From Planctomycetota bacterium (GTDB taxonomy: Bacteria; Planctomycetota; UBA8108; UBA1146), in NCBI GenBank assembly GCA_013911165.1, contig JACETR010000012.1, positions 1-51,688 of the forward strand: a DNA stretch of 51,688 nucleotides, given 5' to 3'. Position numbers and translations under genes: made by a program. The number at the start of each line of letters is the position of its first letter. Within the stretch, counting starts at the first letter, position 1. Shown here piece after piece: positions 26,601 to 33,941 of the stretch. The notes beneath the pieces were generated by a model. The model was not told the DNA's origin and searched no databases. It was given only the letters and a program-made list of their open reading frames with translations.

Positions 26601-27326
26601 AGCAAGTCCTCTGCCAAATGGGTTAATGCCACCGATGCCTGGGAGACCTTCTGAAAGTTTCTTGATCAGGTGAGAGACGTTGCCTCGAGCTTGTGATTTT
26701 TTCAGTAGTTGGCCGAGGTGGTTCAGAGTGTCATTGTCTGGAATTTGGGTTCGAAGAGAGAGCAGCATCAGAACGTCACCGGGTGTCACTGATTCATCCC
26801 GTGCTGCGAGGTGTCCAATCACCTGATCAAAACAGGATTCACAGTCCGCTTCCCCGGAAATAAAGGAGGCGACACCCTGCCAGTCAGAGGCAGTGATCAA
26901 TTGGGTCAGATAGGCGATTTTTTCGCTAACCTCAGCGTCTTCAGCGGGCTTGACGGGAGGATCGAGAAGCATCTTTTGTCTCGCCTGGATCACCCTGTCG
27001 ACAGTTTTTGGGGGGAGGCTCAACTGGGCGACGGCATCCTTGAACGACTGGGCATCGGCGGAAGCGGATTCTGCCTCTGATTTCGCTTCCATCGCAACAG
27101 CGGGATCCTCGGCCAACATCAGTACTTCGCCATCTTCACCAAGGATGATGTTGGGGGGAATGGGAATACCCGGGGCAATTATCACAGGGGCGGCCACACC
27201 TCTCACCGGCTGTGCCGGTTGCAATTGGATGGCTCCGCCACATTGGGCAGACAGGTCTGTAGAAGTGAGAATGCAGGAAGTAAAGACAGAAGCGAAGATC
27301 AGGTGGAAACGCAGATTTGCCATCAT
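23646..27326 (-). CDS. Large exported, C-terminally membrane-anchored protein of unknown function
   Basis: 1226 residues from ATG 27326 (weak AGAAAGA upstream; the next codon is also ATG). Signal peptide FHLIFASVFTSCILTSTDLSAQ, a Pro/Ile-rich segment (~30-60), then ~900 mostly helical residues with repeat-like arrangement but no clear TPR consensus, a beta-rich region (~840-1100, e.g. VDLIPEVRIDLDFEDGTNG), and a single TM near the C-terminus (VWQIAAGLLALLLGFRFL) followed by a ~75-residue cytosolic helical tail. No family recognised. The tail-anchored layout places most of the chain outside the cytoplasm; it could be an envelope scaffold. It precedes, in the same direction, the 510-base intergenic region. 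Confidence 0.65.
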   Translation of the reverse strand: MMANLRFHLIFASVFTSCILTSTDLSAQCGGAIQLQPAQPVRGVAAPVIIAPGIPIPPNIILGEDGEVLMLAEDPAVAMEAKSEAESASADAQSFKDAVAQLSLPPKTVDRVIQARQKMLLDPPVKPAEDAEVSEKIAYLTQLITASDWQGVASFISGEADCESCFDQVIGHLAARDESVTPGDVLMLLSLRTQIPDNDTLNHLGQLLKKSQARGNVSHLIKKLSEGLPGIGGINPFGRGLACDLLIEAGLHKETVNFMDPLPASGDAPAELRIRHAIYNVAVAMDSETPELERRNSLIIAADLLLGLFPDSEVESRQRARALEKFAELIIMMPAEWKEEWYGSAFANNNPGRLLVLELLHRHAQLAKARNINPLELLNVLDSLHELTTALLKDASNKDLQRALMDDIARVFVMEMDRSLKKSGRRNSWIETADLSRIAPTAAWLPEVSPEIRQPLAEKSIRILATQDDPKNALAFVRHSCSDEAMDADSLSAALIQSWSQNLDPNRPDENYFERRTVTSSGVFYYPGMMGGQPSAPLTRSKQRRSLRQLADVLVEFNSLGLKDLDWPGLVNAFTVSHSRAEVYRVEDIEKIFGPVAELDPQISIEIARSLWKRLQRNWRDPNVQKSAGTRRTTKEIQQEVERGYSLGQTLLESAFTQDPESWEARVVSANLYFDLGEYWRELDPDLERYIPQREAAFSNYREASDLYMNQVLSGRQPIDTRLYLQWFTTALGASELSFLTVTTRPENDQVMRILEIFNELDSLKKSAHLEQFSAGVESAIGNVPADLRSRFVRHAMRIIEDHPAGMGTRRLAMLYEDLEAEVEFHCKVDGGTDVGTDPFGLHLSLRYTDALERESKGFDIYLHNQVYTPLAQQPMDYKDDLESRIREAFSEHFEIVAIQFNDPDFKPFSFNRPGWMEKSFAYVIMKAKDASVDLIPEVRIDLDFEDGTNGSVRIPVVTPVIPIVASTNSTPRPTHGTAKVELTLDDRELENGTLGMEILADGLGVLPPLNQLVPNWKKAFADSGFQLAEVDGFLDNGLNITEMHDELIASNPMATPIVAKTERSWTLRFQRDLTSTGAAVFQFPEVAEGSDRVCKQYTDFDIVTLDSPNAELSLAKSSGLEVWQIAAGLLALLLGFRFLRSSPETTEHIDPWKIPETLSGLSLLQYLQKIENSKSIGDEALVKQLQDDIRTVESAFFSGDTDSQPVEIDLRQLANDWNQRVSPPS

Positions 27327-27435
27327 GAGAGTTCTTTCTGCAGAGGGATCCCGGGGGGTCTTGACTTTCAACGAGATGAATCATTCGTTGAAAGAAAAGA
27401 GATAAATCATCATCGCTGACATTGGTGATCGATGC

Positions 27436-27473
27436 AACAAAAGACCCCTTCAACCGGAGCGGTTGAAGGGGTC
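27436..27473 (-). terminator. Rho-independent terminator of the Bat operon
   Basis: 13-bp perfect stem (27443-27455 and 27461-27473, 5-base loop) followed on the minus strand by TTTTGTTG. It lies 29 bases past the second in-frame stop (27503) of the TPR reading frame, but 149 bases past the first UGA. Confidence 0.85.
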
Positions 27474-27502
27474 AATGTTGATTCAAGATTTGTGATCCGT
27501 GA

Positions 27503-27622
27503 TCAGGATCCGCCACCCGTAGCACGTGCTCTTGAAGCACCGACGTTGTTGGCTTTGCCGCGACTGTCACTGATATTGGGTTTGCCGTTTTTGCCCTTCG
27601 AACCGAGGAGCCCAGAACCCTG
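27503..27622 (-). other. In-frame 39-codon extension after UGA, with SECIS-like hairpin
   Basis: Continuing the TPR gene frame past its UGA (27623-27625) gives 39 sense codons, then TGA at 27503-27505. The encoded tail is Gly/Lys/Asn/Ser/Arg-rich, ending Arg-Ala-Thr-Gly-Gly-Gly-Ser. From the 11th base after UGA, GCTCCTC GGTTC GAAGGGC can fold (7 positions, one C-A mismatch, one U-G pair, 5-base loop starting with G), at bacterial SECIS-like distance. Either selenocysteine insertion (Cys-Sec at the junction), readthrough, or a decayed 3' end; see findings. Confidence 0.4.
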
Positions 27623-28213
27623 TCAGCAACCCCCTGGCAGAGGCAATGCCTTGAGTTCTGCCAGATCCATGCGCTCGAGCCAGATCACCGACTCGACGTT
27701 CTTTTTCAGATCGGCGGCATTGGCGAGATTCTTCTTCTCCGCTTCTTCGGCGAGAAGTCGGAAGTGTTGGCGCGCCTTTTCAGCTTCCGGTTTCCAGACT
27801 TCAGGCTTGGCTCCTTCGAGTCGAAGTTTCCAAGTAGCGAAGTATTGAGCCGCAGCGATGCGGGCTCGGGCGTCGTCGGCCAGATCCGGCTGCTCTGTTG
27901 CCGCTTCATTCATGACTTCTTCCATCGCCGTAATGCCGGCCCAGGTATTGCCACTCATGAAATCGGCGTGACTGGTCTGAAGACGCAACCACAGGATCGC
28001 TTCCATATCGTCGTCGGGAACATCGGCCAGGGCTTGCTGGTAGAGTTCGACCGCTTTCTTCCAGTCCTCAGCCTCAGAGGAGAGTCTCGCTTCTTCTACG
28101 ATGGAAGAGAGACGGGTGCGGGCCTGCAGGTCCTGTCCCGGCCCAAACCACCAGATCGCTACGAGAACGGGAATCACCGCCCACAGCGTCCACAGGGTTT
28201 TTCTACGATCCAT
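27623..28213 (-). CDS. Membrane-anchored TPR protein of the Bat operon (possible UGA-recoded end)
   Basis: 196 residues to the first UGA; ATG after GAAAGGA. One N-terminal TM (LWTLWAVIPVLVAIWWFG, ~7-24) and then helical repeats: SEAEDWKKAVELYQQALADV is a good TPR, followed by two more degenerate units. Last gene of the moxR-DUF58-VWA operon, matching the TPR component of Bat (aerotolerance-type) operons. It ends Leu-Pro-Gly-Gly-Cys before UGA, but the frame continues for 39 codons to 27503 (see separate entry), giving 236 residues if UGA is decoded. TPRs probably bind the VWA proteins encoded just upstream. Confidence 0.8.
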   Translation of the reverse strand: MDRRKTLWTLWAVIPVLVAIWWFGPGQDLQARTRLSSIVEEARLSSEAEDWKKAVELYQQALADVPDDDMEAILWLRLQTSHADFMSGNTWAGITAMEEVMNEAATEQPDLADDARARIAAAQYFATWKLRLEGAKPEVWKPEAEKARQHFRLLAEEAEKKNLANAADLKKNVESVIWLERMDLAELKALPLPGGC

Positions 28214-28279
28214 GACGTGTCCTTTCGGAAGTGCACGTGTACTCCCTCATGATAGCAGGGATCACGGCATGTTTCGACG

Positions 28280-29287
28280 TTACTTGCTGGCCTGACCTGT
28301 CAGCACTGGAGATCGGCTGGGTTGGCTCCTGCGACCGAATTGAGCGAGGAGGAGCGGAAGCAGGGCGAGGATTGCTGTACCGATTCCGGATCCGGCAACG
28401 CAGAGATCTCGCAATAAAGTCTGGTCCTCCACACTGGGCACCGCCATCGCGAGATTGCGAACCACTTCAGTGGGAAGATGTTTGGTGTTGGCATCGTGGT
28501 AGAGACCCCCAAGGCGAACTGCCAGTCTTTGCAGGGCCTGAATGTTCTGTCGCGAAGTGCGTCCAGCCACGGATGATCCTTTATGTGGATCTCCGACACC
28601 GAGAACGAGCACATCGGAAATCGAGAGTGGCAGTCTTGCCGGGAGTGATCCGCCGACCGTATCCCCATCGGAAACGACGATCAGGGTCGTGCTGCCCTTC
28701 GGCCAAGCCTTGGCAAAGGAGAGTGCCTTTTCCACTCCCTGCTGGAGTTGGGTGCTTCCTGCTTCAAAGGCAAACTCCATCGGCAATCCATTGAGGACAT
28801 TGTTGACGACGTTGATGTCGAATGATTCGAGAACCACCGGAAAGGCATCGGTGTAGAAAGCGACCACGGACACACGCGTCCGTGACATATCGAGACGCTG
28901 GAAGACCGCTTCCAGAACTTCCGAAGCCCGGGTGCCACGACGGATGTTTCTTTCTGGTCCCGAATCTTCCAGATACATGCTGGGGGAAACGTCGAGAGCA
29001 ATCAGCAGGTGTTGCGAGGGTTCCTGAGTCGGATCGATCTCCGGAGGCTTGGATTCCAGATGCGCCAACACCCAAAGGGAGAAGCCGAGAATCAGTGCTG
29101 CTGCAGTTCGCAGGAAAGGAACGAGAGCGGTCCAGCCACGGGGTCCTTCGGGACCGAAGGACAGCGCGCGTGTTTCTTTAATCCGCCGCTGGTGCAGCCA
29201 TTCTCCAAGACCCGCCACGAACGCGCACAGGAGCCCAACGATGGTCGCCTGATGGATCAATGCCTGGATAGGGTCGGTCTCTACCAT
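28280..29287 (-). CDS. BatB-like von Willebrand factor A membrane protein
   Basis: 335 residues; ATG with GGAGGA upstream and a 7-base overlap with the preceding VWA gene. Two N-terminal TM segments (~14-30 and ~58-75), then a VWA domain with an intact MIDAS: LLIALDVSPSMYLED (DxSxS), AGSTQLQQGVEKAL (Thr) and TTLIVVSDGDTVGG (distal Asp). One C-terminal TM (GIGTAILALLPLLLAQ). This is the arrangement of the second VWA protein in Bat operons, whose protein complex is membrane-bound and tied to stress tolerance in other bacteria; the molecular role is not established. It precedes the TPR gene by 66 bases. Confidence 0.85.
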   Translation of the reverse strand: MVETDPIQALIHQATIVGLLCAFVAGLGEWLHQRRIKETRALSFGPEGPRGWTALVPFLRTAAALILGFSLWVLAHLESKPPEIDPTQEPSQHLLIALDVSPSMYLEDSGPERNIRRGTRASEVLEAVFQRLDMSRTRVSVVAFYTDAFPVVLESFDINVVNNVLNGLPMEFAFEAGSTQLQQGVEKALSFAKAWPKGSTTLIVVSDGDTVGGSLPARLPLSISDVLVLGVGDPHKGSSVAGRTSRQNIQALQRLAVRLGGLYHDANTKHLPTEVVRNLAMAVPSVEDQTLLRDLCVAGSGIGTAILALLPLLLAQFGRRSQPSRSPVLTGQASK

Positions 29288-30198
29288 GGTGTGATCCTCC
29301 AGCGCAGGAAGAGAAGCAGGTGGACACCCAGCAGTGCGATACCGCTCCAGGCAAAGGGTGAGAAGTCCTCGATGGGCCGTGCACCGGCCGGTTTCAATTT
29401 GGCGGGTTCCATTTCATCGATGTGAGCAAAGACTCTTTCCAGTCCTGCCGTATCTGAAACGGCGAAAACTTCCCCCTGTGTCTGCGAAACCACTTCATAA
29501 AGTTGGCCGGGTGCGGCGCCATCGCCTATGAAGATGGCATAGAGGGCCACATTGTATTCGGAAAGCTCCTGACCAATCTGGCGTGCGGCTCCACCGCCAA
29601 GGTCGGAAGAGAATCCGTCAGAAACGAGAACGATCAGTCGGTCGCCTTCTTCTACCTGAGAAAGCGTTGCAAGGCACGATTCCAGTGCGAGACCGATGCG
29701 TGTCGAACCCATATGTGGGGGGAGTTTTTGTGGATCGATGAAAGGGGCGGCCAACGAAATCGCTGAGAGGTCCCGAGTGAGGGGGGTCCAGCGGATCGTT
29801 TCTCCACCGAAGATGGTCAGGCCGCAGGCATCGCCCTCGCGCATCTTGCAGAAGTACTGGATGCTTTCGACGGCGGCCTCACTCCGCAGTTTGCCATCGG
29901 ACATGTCGACTCCCATGGAGCCGGAGACGTCGAGGCAGATTTCGATATTGGAGATTTCCCGTTTCTTTTCCGGCTCACCCATGAACTGGGGACCGGCGAC
30001 CACAGCGATGCCGATGAAGAGCAAAAGGCAGGGAAGTGCATTGCTGAGCCAAAGAAACTTGCCGAGGAAGAAACGGTTGGTGTGTTCCCGATAATCGACG
30101 GGAATCGCAACCTTCTGGCCTTCTCTGAAAGATTCCCAGAGCAGGAGAAAGACTGGCACCAGCCAGAAGACCAGGACCCAGGGATGCATGAAGCTCAC
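29281..30198 (-). CDS. BatA-like von Willebrand factor A membrane protein
   Basis: 305 residues; GTG start overlapping the previous stop as GTGA, with AAGGTGG upstream. Two N-terminal TM segments (VLVFWLVPVFLLLW and ALPCLLLFIGIAVVAGP) flank a short cytosolic loop; the VWA domain follows with ICLDVSGSMGVDM (complete DxSxS MIDAS), STRIGLALESCL and LIVLVSDGFSSD. A third TM lies near the C-terminus (SGIALLGVHLLLFLRW). It is the canonical BatA topology. Together with the next gene it likely forms the VWA pair of the complex that MoxR acts upon. Confidence 0.87.
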   Translation of the reverse strand: MSFMHPWVLVFWLVPVFLLLWESFREGQKVAIPVDYREHTNRFFLGKFLWLSNALPCLLLFIGIAVVAGPQFMGEPEKKREISNIEICLDVSGSMGVDMSDGKLRSEAAVESIQYFCKMREGDACGLTIFGGETIRWTPLTRDLSAISLAAPFIDPQKLPPHMGSTRIGLALESCLATLSQVEEGDRLIVLVSDGFSSDLGGGAARQIGQELSEYNVALYAIFIGDGAAPGQLYEVVSQTQGEVFAVSDTAGLERVFAHIDEMEPAKLKPAGARPIEDFSPFAWSGIALLGVHLLLFLRWRITPW

Positions 30199-31034
30199 TC
30201 GGGGGCCACCTTGTCTACAGGCATGCTCTTGTAGGGTTGAAGCAATGCTTCCACCTCTTCGGTGTCTGTCGCGGTTTCTTTGCCAGAATGCAACCAGCGT
30301 TCGACAGTGACGATCAATTCCCCGGCCACCTCGTGCTGGCGCATCGCCTGCAGGGCTTCTGCATGACGGAAGGATCCGAGATTCAAATCGTCACGCCAAA
30401 ATGCGAGAAGCAGGCGTTCGAGGGCTGCTTTGCCTTCCGAGTCGAGGTTTCCTGCCAATGCCTGGTCCACGTAGGGTCGGAGTTTGTCGGCGATGGTCAG
30501 CACCACCTCTACAACCGGCGCAGATGGGGGAGGTCTCATCCAGCGAAGAATTCCGAGAATCAGCAGCGGCAGCACAAGCCAGAACCCAGCCACTCCCCAC
30601 AGCACCCATGCAGGGAAATCGATGACTGGCGACAGGGTTCCGGGGAGGTTGGCCAAGTTGCCTTCGTGATCCGACCCCAAGAGGGAATCCGCATTCACCA
30701 GCATCGGTGGAAGTTCAGCAGGGCGGTTTTCTCCATGGCGAAAGAAGACAGAGAGATCATGGTTACCGGGGAGCAGTGCCAGCCAGCGGATATCGTATTG
30801 GGAAGAACCTTCAGCTGCCTCGCCCGGATTGACCTGGGCGATACGCACCAAGACCGGAGAATCCTCCGGGATCGGAGCCACTTCCAGTGGATCCCCCGCC
30901 CAGTCGAAATGGAAATGTCCCTCGATGCCGACACTGCTTTGTGAGAGCGGTTCTTGGGCAAGAAGTGATGAACCCCAAAGAAAGAAAACACACAGTAGAG
31001 TGATCTGCCGAAGGCAGGGAATACCGCTACTCAA
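30195..31034 (-). CDS. Bat-operon signal-peptide/single-TM protein (BatD/DUF4381-like position)
   Basis: 279 residues; TTG start in TTGA with the DUF58 stop, preceded by AGGGGG. Signal peptide CVFFLWGSSLLAQ, an extracytoplasmic beta-rich domain (~28-145), one TM (FPAWVLWGVAGFWLVLPLLI, ~145-167) and a cytosolic helical region (~170-279) with FWRDDLNLGSFRHAEALQAM. In other Bat operons a protein with this topology (BatD or DUF4381 type) sits here, but residue similarity is too weak for me to choose. Position and overlaps make it a complex component. Confidence 0.65.
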   Translation of the reverse strand: MSSGIPCLRQITLLCVFFLWGSSLLAQEPLSQSSVGIEGHFHFDWAGDPLEVAPIPEDSPVLVRIAQVNPGEAAEGSSQYDIRWLALLPGNHDLSVFFRHGENRPAELPPMLVNADSLLGSDHEGNLANLPGTLSPVIDFPAWVLWGVAGFWLVLPLLILGILRWMRPPPSAPVVEVVLTIADKLRPYVDQALAGNLDSEGKAALERLLLAFWRDDLNLGSFRHAEALQAMRQHEVAGELIVTVERWLHSGKETATDTEEVEALLQPYKSMPVDKVAPE

Positions 31035-31888
31035 CCTTGCCCCCTGTCACTGAGGAATCTTCGAACAGGGGAAATGAAATCCTGATCGGTTTTCAGCAAG
31101 AGGTGATCGATACCGCCCTCGGCGAGTTCACCCCTGCGGCCCTTCTCGGGGTCGATTCCCCATTGGGTCCGGGGACTGCCCAGAAAAGAGCGGCCCGTTT
31201 CAGCCTCTGTTCCGCGGTAGAACCCACCGCGATTCAGCCCACTTTCAACGGGATCCTGAAACTCCAGCACTGCCACATCGTGACCCTGGGAGAGCCTCCG
31301 ACAGGCATCGATGGCATCGGGATCGTGGAGATCAGAGAGAACGAAAACGACAGATCGTTGAAGAGTGGTGGCCCGGACCCAGTCGAGAGCTTCGCCGAGA
31401 CGGGTTTTCTCTTCAAGGTCCGGATGTCTCAGAGCCTCGATGGATTGTTGCAGGGCACCTCGGGATAGACTTGTTTGGGAGGGGAGTTGTCTCGTCCCCC
31501 CTCCGATCAGTCGAGTCGGGCTCATTCTTCTTTGGGCGACCATGCCGATGGCTGCCGCAATCCACGTGGCTTGTGCGTATTTGGAAAGTGGCCCCGAGCT
31601 GGTGACCATCGAACCGGAGGTATCGACCACAACCTGCACCGGAACTCTTTTCAGGGTGTCATATTCCTTGACGTAGGGAGTCCCGGTACGGGCACTGATT
31701 TTCCAATCCAGAGATGCGATGGAATCCCCGGGTTCGTACGGTCTCGATTGGGCATATTCGAGGCCGCTGCCCACAAAGATGCTTTCGTCGGCACCGTGGG
31801 CCAGATCGTTGGCGAGCTTTCGCACGACCATTTCAAACTCGTGGTGACCCAACGCCTCCGGGGGAGGCAGGGAGACTCCGGTTCCCAT
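31031..31888 (-). CDS. DUF58 (VWA-like) protein of the MoxR/Bat operon
   Basis: 285 residues; ATG 7 bases after AAGGGG. The DUF58 signature is SRPYEPGDSIASLDWKISA followed by TPYVKEY, then a VWA-like domain: QVVVDTSGSMVTS has a DxSGS motif and VVFVLSDLHDP the following strand. No TM segment, so cytoplasmic or peripheral. DUF58 proteins are nearly always next to moxR and are thought to be MoxR clients or adaptors. Here moxR is 14 bases upstream, in the same orientation. Confidence 0.9.
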   Translation of the reverse strand: MGTGVSLPPPEALGHHEFEMVVRKLANDLAHGADESIFVGSGLEYAQSRPYEPGDSIASLDWKISARTGTPYVKEYDTLKRVPVQVVVDTSGSMVTSSGPLSKYAQATWIAAAIGMVAQRRMSPTRLIGGGTRQLPSQTSLSRGALQQSIEALRHPDLEEKTRLGEALDWVRATTLQRSVVFVLSDLHDPDAIDACRRLSQGHDVAVLEFQDPVESGLNRGGFYRGTEAETGRSFLGSPRTQWGIDPEKGRRGELAEGGIDHLLLKTDQDFISPVRRFLSDRGQG

Positions 31889-31902
31889 TTCGAATCCCCT
31901 TC

Positions 31903-32895
31903 TCAGGCCAGCTGATCCAGGATTTCAGCGAGAACATCTGCATCATTGCGCCCACGTGCGACCGCTTCGTAAGAGAGGCGGATCCGGTGCAGCAGAATAT
32001 CCTCAGCGAGAGCAAAGATGTCTTCCGGCACGACGTAGTCGCGACCATGCAGGAAAGCACGTGCCCTCGAAGCGGTCACGAGAGAGATTCCGGCACGGGG
32101 TGAGCCACCCAGTTCGATATCAGGATGATTGCGCGTCTTGTTGACGAGATCGACACAATGACGCACGAAGACGTCGCTGACATGCACCTCGAGAACTTTT
32201 TCCATGGCAGCAGTCAAGTCTCTCACTCCCAGAGGGGCACTTTTGTCGATGGCATCGAAGGCGGACATCGGCATGGCTCCACCGTCATCAGAGCGGCGAA
32301 GCTTTAGATTCAGGGCCCGCTTCAGAACTTCCGATTCGTCATCGGCTTCCAGGTAGGTGAGGCGATGGCGCATCAGGAACCGGTCCAGCTGCGCTTCCGG
32401 CAGTTCAAAGGTTCCCGCCTGTTCCACCGGGTTCTGGGTGGCGATAACCAGAAAAGGGCTCGGAAGAGAGTAGGTGCTTTCTCCGATGGTGACTTTCCGT
32501 TCCTGCATCGCTTCGAGAAGTGCGGACTGTACTTTCGGGGAAGCACGGTTGATCTCATCGGCAAGGAGCAGATTGGTGAAGATGGGGCCCTTGTGTGTCC
32601 GAAACTCCCCGCTGTCTTTATCGAGGATCTCGGATCCGACGATATCGGAAGGCAACAGGTCGATGGTGAACTGCACCCGTCCGAATTGGAGTTCGATGGC
32701 GTGGGCGAGGGACTGGACCAGAAGAGTTTTGGCAGTTCCCGGCACCCCTTCCAACAACAGGTGCCCTCCGGTGAGCAGTGAAATCAGCCCGCGTTCGAGA
32801 ACAACATCCTGACCGACCACTGTTTTGCGGACATGCTCACGGACGTTATCTGCGAAGGGGGATGGGGCGGTTTGTGTGTTTTCGGGTGCCGACAA
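31903..32895 (-). CDS. MoxR-family AAA+ ATPase
   Basis: 330 residues from TTG 32895, preceded by AAAGGG eight bases upstream. Walker A GVPGTAKT (~50-57), Walker B LLLADEINRASPKVQSAL, sensor 1 VIATQNPVEQAGTFELPEAQ with the MoxR-specific GTFELPEAQLDRF, and the C-terminal lid. MoxR ATPases act as chaperones that insert cofactors into or assemble VWA-containing partners. It is the first gene of the Bat operon. The SD and start lie in a short palindrome (32894-32909) able to hide them. The RarD gene ends 77 bases upstream on the same strand. Confidence 0.93.
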   Translation of the reverse strand: MSAPENTQTAPSPFADNVREHVRKTVVGQDVVLERGLISLLTGGHLLLEGVPGTAKTLLVQSLAHAIELQFGRVQFTIDLLPSDIVGSEILDKDSGEFRTHKGPIFTNLLLADEINRASPKVQSALLEAMQERKVTIGESTYSLPSPFLVIATQNPVEQAGTFELPEAQLDRFLMRHRLTYLEADDESEVLKRALNLKLRRSDDGGAMPMSAFDAIDKSAPLGVRDLTAAMEKVLEVHVSDVFVRHCVDLVNKTRNHPDIELGGSPRAGISLVTASRARAFLHGRDYVVPEDIFALAEDILLHRIRLSYEAVARGRNDADVLAEILDQLA

Positions 32896-32909
32896 AGGGA
32901 AATCCCTTT
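32894..32909 (-). promoter_or_regulatory. Palindrome covering the moxR Shine-Dalgarno and start codon
   Basis: AAAGGG-ATTT-CCCTTT on the minus strand: the 5' arm is the SD, the 3' arm runs into the TTG start. A 6-bp, 4-base-loop hairpin here would sequester initiation. Confidence 0.35.
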
Positions 32910-32972
32910 CGTGTGGGGTTCAGGGGCAGGGCGCATCCCGGATCTGCAGAAAGGCTCTACAGAAAGAGGTGC

Positions 32973-33890
32973 CTAGGGCTTTCCATTTCCATTTTTGCGA
33001 TGGAAGCGGATTGAATCAGTACTGTAAATCGCCAAGGCCACCAGAATCAAGGTGAGAGGGATCCACTTTGTTCCAGGATTCTCTCCGATGTAGAAGATAG
33101 CGACCATCAACTGTGCAGTAGGTGCGATGTATTGCATCAAGCCCACCGTGGTTAACTGCAACTTTTTTGCGGCACGCGCAAAAAGCCAAAGTGGTACCAC
33201 TGTCACAAAGCCACCTACCAGCAAGCCGAATGTGATCTCATTTGATTTCATGAAGAGGGTTGTGCCCTCATTAGTCAAATAGGCCTGCAAGCACACCATT
33301 GGAAGGAAGAGCAGAATCATCTCCACGGCCAGTCCGACTTCTGCGGAGGCTTTCACCTGTTTGCGAATCAAACCGTAAAGTGCAAAGGAAAACGCAAGGA
33401 CCAGACTGATCCACGGCAGTGATCCTTCCAATGCGGTGAAGATTCCGACTCCTCCGGCAGCGACCATGACAGCCAACCATTGCAAGGGTCGGAGCTTTTC
33501 ATTGAGAAAGAGTGCTCCCAAACCGACGGAGACCAGAGGATTAATGTAGTAACCCAGGCTTGCTTCCGAAACTCGGGCTTCGACGACGGAATAGATAAAA
33601 GTCAGCCAGTTGCCCATGATCAGCAATGCGGAACAGAGCAACAGTCCAATCGCCTTTGGAGATCGGAGCATCTCCCTCAGTTTTCCGACCTCGGAACGTA
33701 GCGAGAGAATCAGCAGAATAACCGGTAGGCCGGCAAGTACACGCCATGCCAGTAATTCGAGTGGGGTCGCCTCGCGTACCCAGCGGAAATAAAAGGTCGT
33801 GACCATGCCCCACCACAAATAGGCACCGAGTCCTTCCAGGACCCCGGTGAGTCGTTCTTTTTCCAGTGGCTGAGACGAGTTATCTTTCAT
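32973..33890 (-). CDS. rarD: RarD/EamA-type transporter
   Basis: 305 residues from ATG 33890 (GAGGA upstream at long spacing); the frame extends to 33956 without a better site. Ten predicted TM helices. RarD features: GLGAYLWWGMVTTFYF at the first helix, LLAWRVLAGLP, NWLTFIYSVVEARVSEASLGYYINPLVSVGLGALFLNEKLRP (family hallmark, quoted by its parts), and QYIAPTAQLMVAIFYIGE near the end. Substrate of RarD proteins is uncertain; the name came from chloramphenicol sensitivity. It is divergent from the small membrane protein gene at 33942. Confidence 0.88.
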   Translation of the reverse strand: MKDNSSQPLEKERLTGVLEGLGAYLWWGMVTTFYFRWVREATPLELLAWRVLAGLPVILLILSLRSEVGKLREMLRSPKAIGLLLCSALLIMGNWLTFIYSVVEARVSEASLGYYINPLVSVGLGALFLNEKLRPLQWLAVMVAAGGVGIFTALEGSLPWISLVLAFSFALYGLIRKQVKASAEVGLAVEMILLFLPMVCLQAYLTNEGTTLFMKSNEITFGLLVGGFVTVVPLWLFARAAKKLQLTTVGLMQYIAPTAQLMVAIFYIGENPGTKWIPLTLILVALAIYSTDSIRFHRKNGNGKP

Positions 33891-33941
33891 GTTGCTGACA
33901 TCCTCGCATCGTCCGTGGGCGTTGTCACTGAAAGCAGGAAG

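Noticed and set aside
27432..27848. Plus-strand 138-codon frame over the Bat terminator and TPR gene end
   Set aside because: It runs through the terminator and antisense to the TPR gene, lacks an RBS, and has shadow-like Arg/Ser/Pro composition.
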